Origin: Chamaesiphon sp.
GTDB lineage: Bacteria > Cyanobacteriota > Cyanobacteriia > Cyanobacteriales > Chamaesiphonaceae
Length of the DNA stretch: 6,699 bases
NCBI GenBank assembly: GCA_026786125.1
Contig: JAJAYU010000057.1
Location: 1-6,699 of the forward strand
Direction of reading: 5' to 3'
The position numbers and the translations under genes are program-made. Numbering within the stretch: position 1 is the first letter of the stretch; each line of letters starts with the position of its first letter. The notes beneath the pieces are model-generated. The model searched no databases. It saw only the letters and a program-made list of their open reading frames with translations, and was not told where the DNA came from. This document shows positions 6,501 to 6,699 of this stretch, piece by piece.

Positions 6501-6575
6501 GGTGGTAGCGGAGCGTTTACCCATGCCTACGGCAGGCTAACGCCAAGAGCAATAGCCTCTCTCGTGGAGAATCGG
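6501..6575 (+). repeat. palindromic cyanobacterial interspersed repeat (element B)
   Basis: Behind the hydrolase gene, nested arms form a hairpin: GCGTT (6513-6517) pairs with AACGC (6539-6543), and inside it GCCT (6525-6528) pairs with AGGC (6534-6537). Further on, AGCCTCTCT (6554-6562) and, ahead of it, GCGGAGC (6508-6514) match words in the element at 1199-1267 read on the minus strand. CAGGCTAA (6533-6540) also recurs at 1161-1168. This looks like a non-coding, non-autonomous dispersed repeat. It could also act as an mRNA 3' structure for the hydrolase transcript, but no T-tract follows. Confidence 0.55.
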
Positions 6576-6586
6576 CTAAAAATTTC

Positions 6587-6600
6587 GATTAAAATTAATC
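6587..6600. promoter_or_regulatory. inverted repeat upstream of the last gene
   Basis: GATTAA (6587-6592), a two-base AA spacer, and TTAATC (6595-6600) form a perfect inverted repeat 11 bases ahead of the start codon at 6612. It could be an operator or a leader hairpin, or simply AT-rich chance. No matching -10/-35 pair is evident around it. Confidence 0.25.
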
Positions 6601-6611
6601 TCAATGACTCG

Positions 6612-6699
6612 ATGACTCGATTTCCCCATGACCAATTTGCTAAAGATTGCTTGGAGTCTCTACTTTCACCTTCAGGAAAAGTTCAAACCTCACTGAAGA
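6612..6699 (+). CDS. start of a probable cyanobacterial Rpn/PD-(D/E)XK-like protein (cut by right edge)
   Basis: An open frame from ATG 6612 runs 29 codons to the window edge. It begins MTRFPHDQFAKDCLESLL and continues with SPSGKVQTSLK. The HDQFAKD..LE.LLSP.G.V start is what I recall for a large cyanobacterial family annotated variously as hypothetical, DUF4351-containing, or Rpn-type putative transposase/recombination-promoting nuclease. Only the N-terminus is visible, so no catalytic residues can be checked. The first nine bases lie in a tandem duplication of ATGACTCG (6604-6619); the earlier ATG at 6604 reads only M-T-R-stop, with its TGA overlapping this start codon. The gene follows a palindromic repeat and an inverted repeat, and is probably independently transcribed. 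The frame choice rests on the protein resemblance, not on length. Confidence 0.55.
   Translation, partial: MTRFPHDQFAKDCLESLLSPSGKVQTSLK

Noticed and set aside
6628..6696. 22-codon frame from ATG 6628 (begins MTNLLKIAWSL)
   Set aside because: It overlaps the frame from 6612, whose product resembles a known cyanobacterial family start, and it stops inside the window after 22 residues.
1..6699. CRISPR array, tRNA or rRNA genes, intact insertion sequence
   Set aside because: No regularly spaced long repeats, no tRNA or rRNA signature, and no transposase-like frame were found; the only repeats are short palindromic elements and one heptamer array.

Overview
The window looks like chromosomal DNA from a cyanobacterium. 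The evidence is three gene families that are typical of or restricted to cyanobacteria and plastids (a Ycf55/DUF3685 protein, Ycf20/DUF565, and a DUF1400-type exported hydrolase). In addition, CGATCG, the core of the cyanobacterial HIP1 repeat, occurs about 21 times by hand count against 1-2 expected by chance. The genus cannot be fixed from the sequence.

Layout. Positions 1-1135 (minus strand) hold most of a secreted or membrane MscS-type mechanosensitive channel, cut by the left edge inside its conserved channel domain. Positions 1136-1546 form a divergent, largely AT-rich intergenic region with a palindromic cyanobacterial repeat at its mscS end and weak promoter-like sites. A rightward cluster follows: a Ycf55-like gene (1547-2755), ycf20 (2758-3168, only 2 bp downstream) and, after a 69-bp gap, ktrB (3238-4572), which encodes the four-repeat K+ translocating subunit of a Ktr/Trk system. 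Five 7-bp tandem repeats lie directly behind ktrB. Next is an exported DUF1400 plus alpha/beta-hydrolase protein (4764-6434). Behind it is a second palindromic repeat element, and at the right edge the first 29 codons of a gene that resembles a cyanobacterial Rpn/PD-(D/E)XK-like family (6612 onward).

How the genes may work together. KtrB brings K+ into the cell and MscS-type channels release solutes on hypo-osmotic shock, so two arms of turgor control sit within about 2 kb, transcribed in opposite directions. The Ycf55/Ycf20 pair is a likely co-transcribed unit of two plastid-conserved membrane-associated proteins. Ycf20-like proteins in plants and green algae are linked to thermal dissipation of excess light. 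A functional link between that pair and K+ transport is only positional inference. The hydrolase probably acts outside the cytoplasm on an unknown ester substrate.

No CRISPR array, tRNA, rRNA, intact transposon or recognisable defence system was seen. The least ordinary points are the tightly coupled AT-rich ycf55-ycf20 pair, the duplicated start of the last gene, a small hairpin over the likely ktrB ribosome binding site, and the two related palindromic elements.
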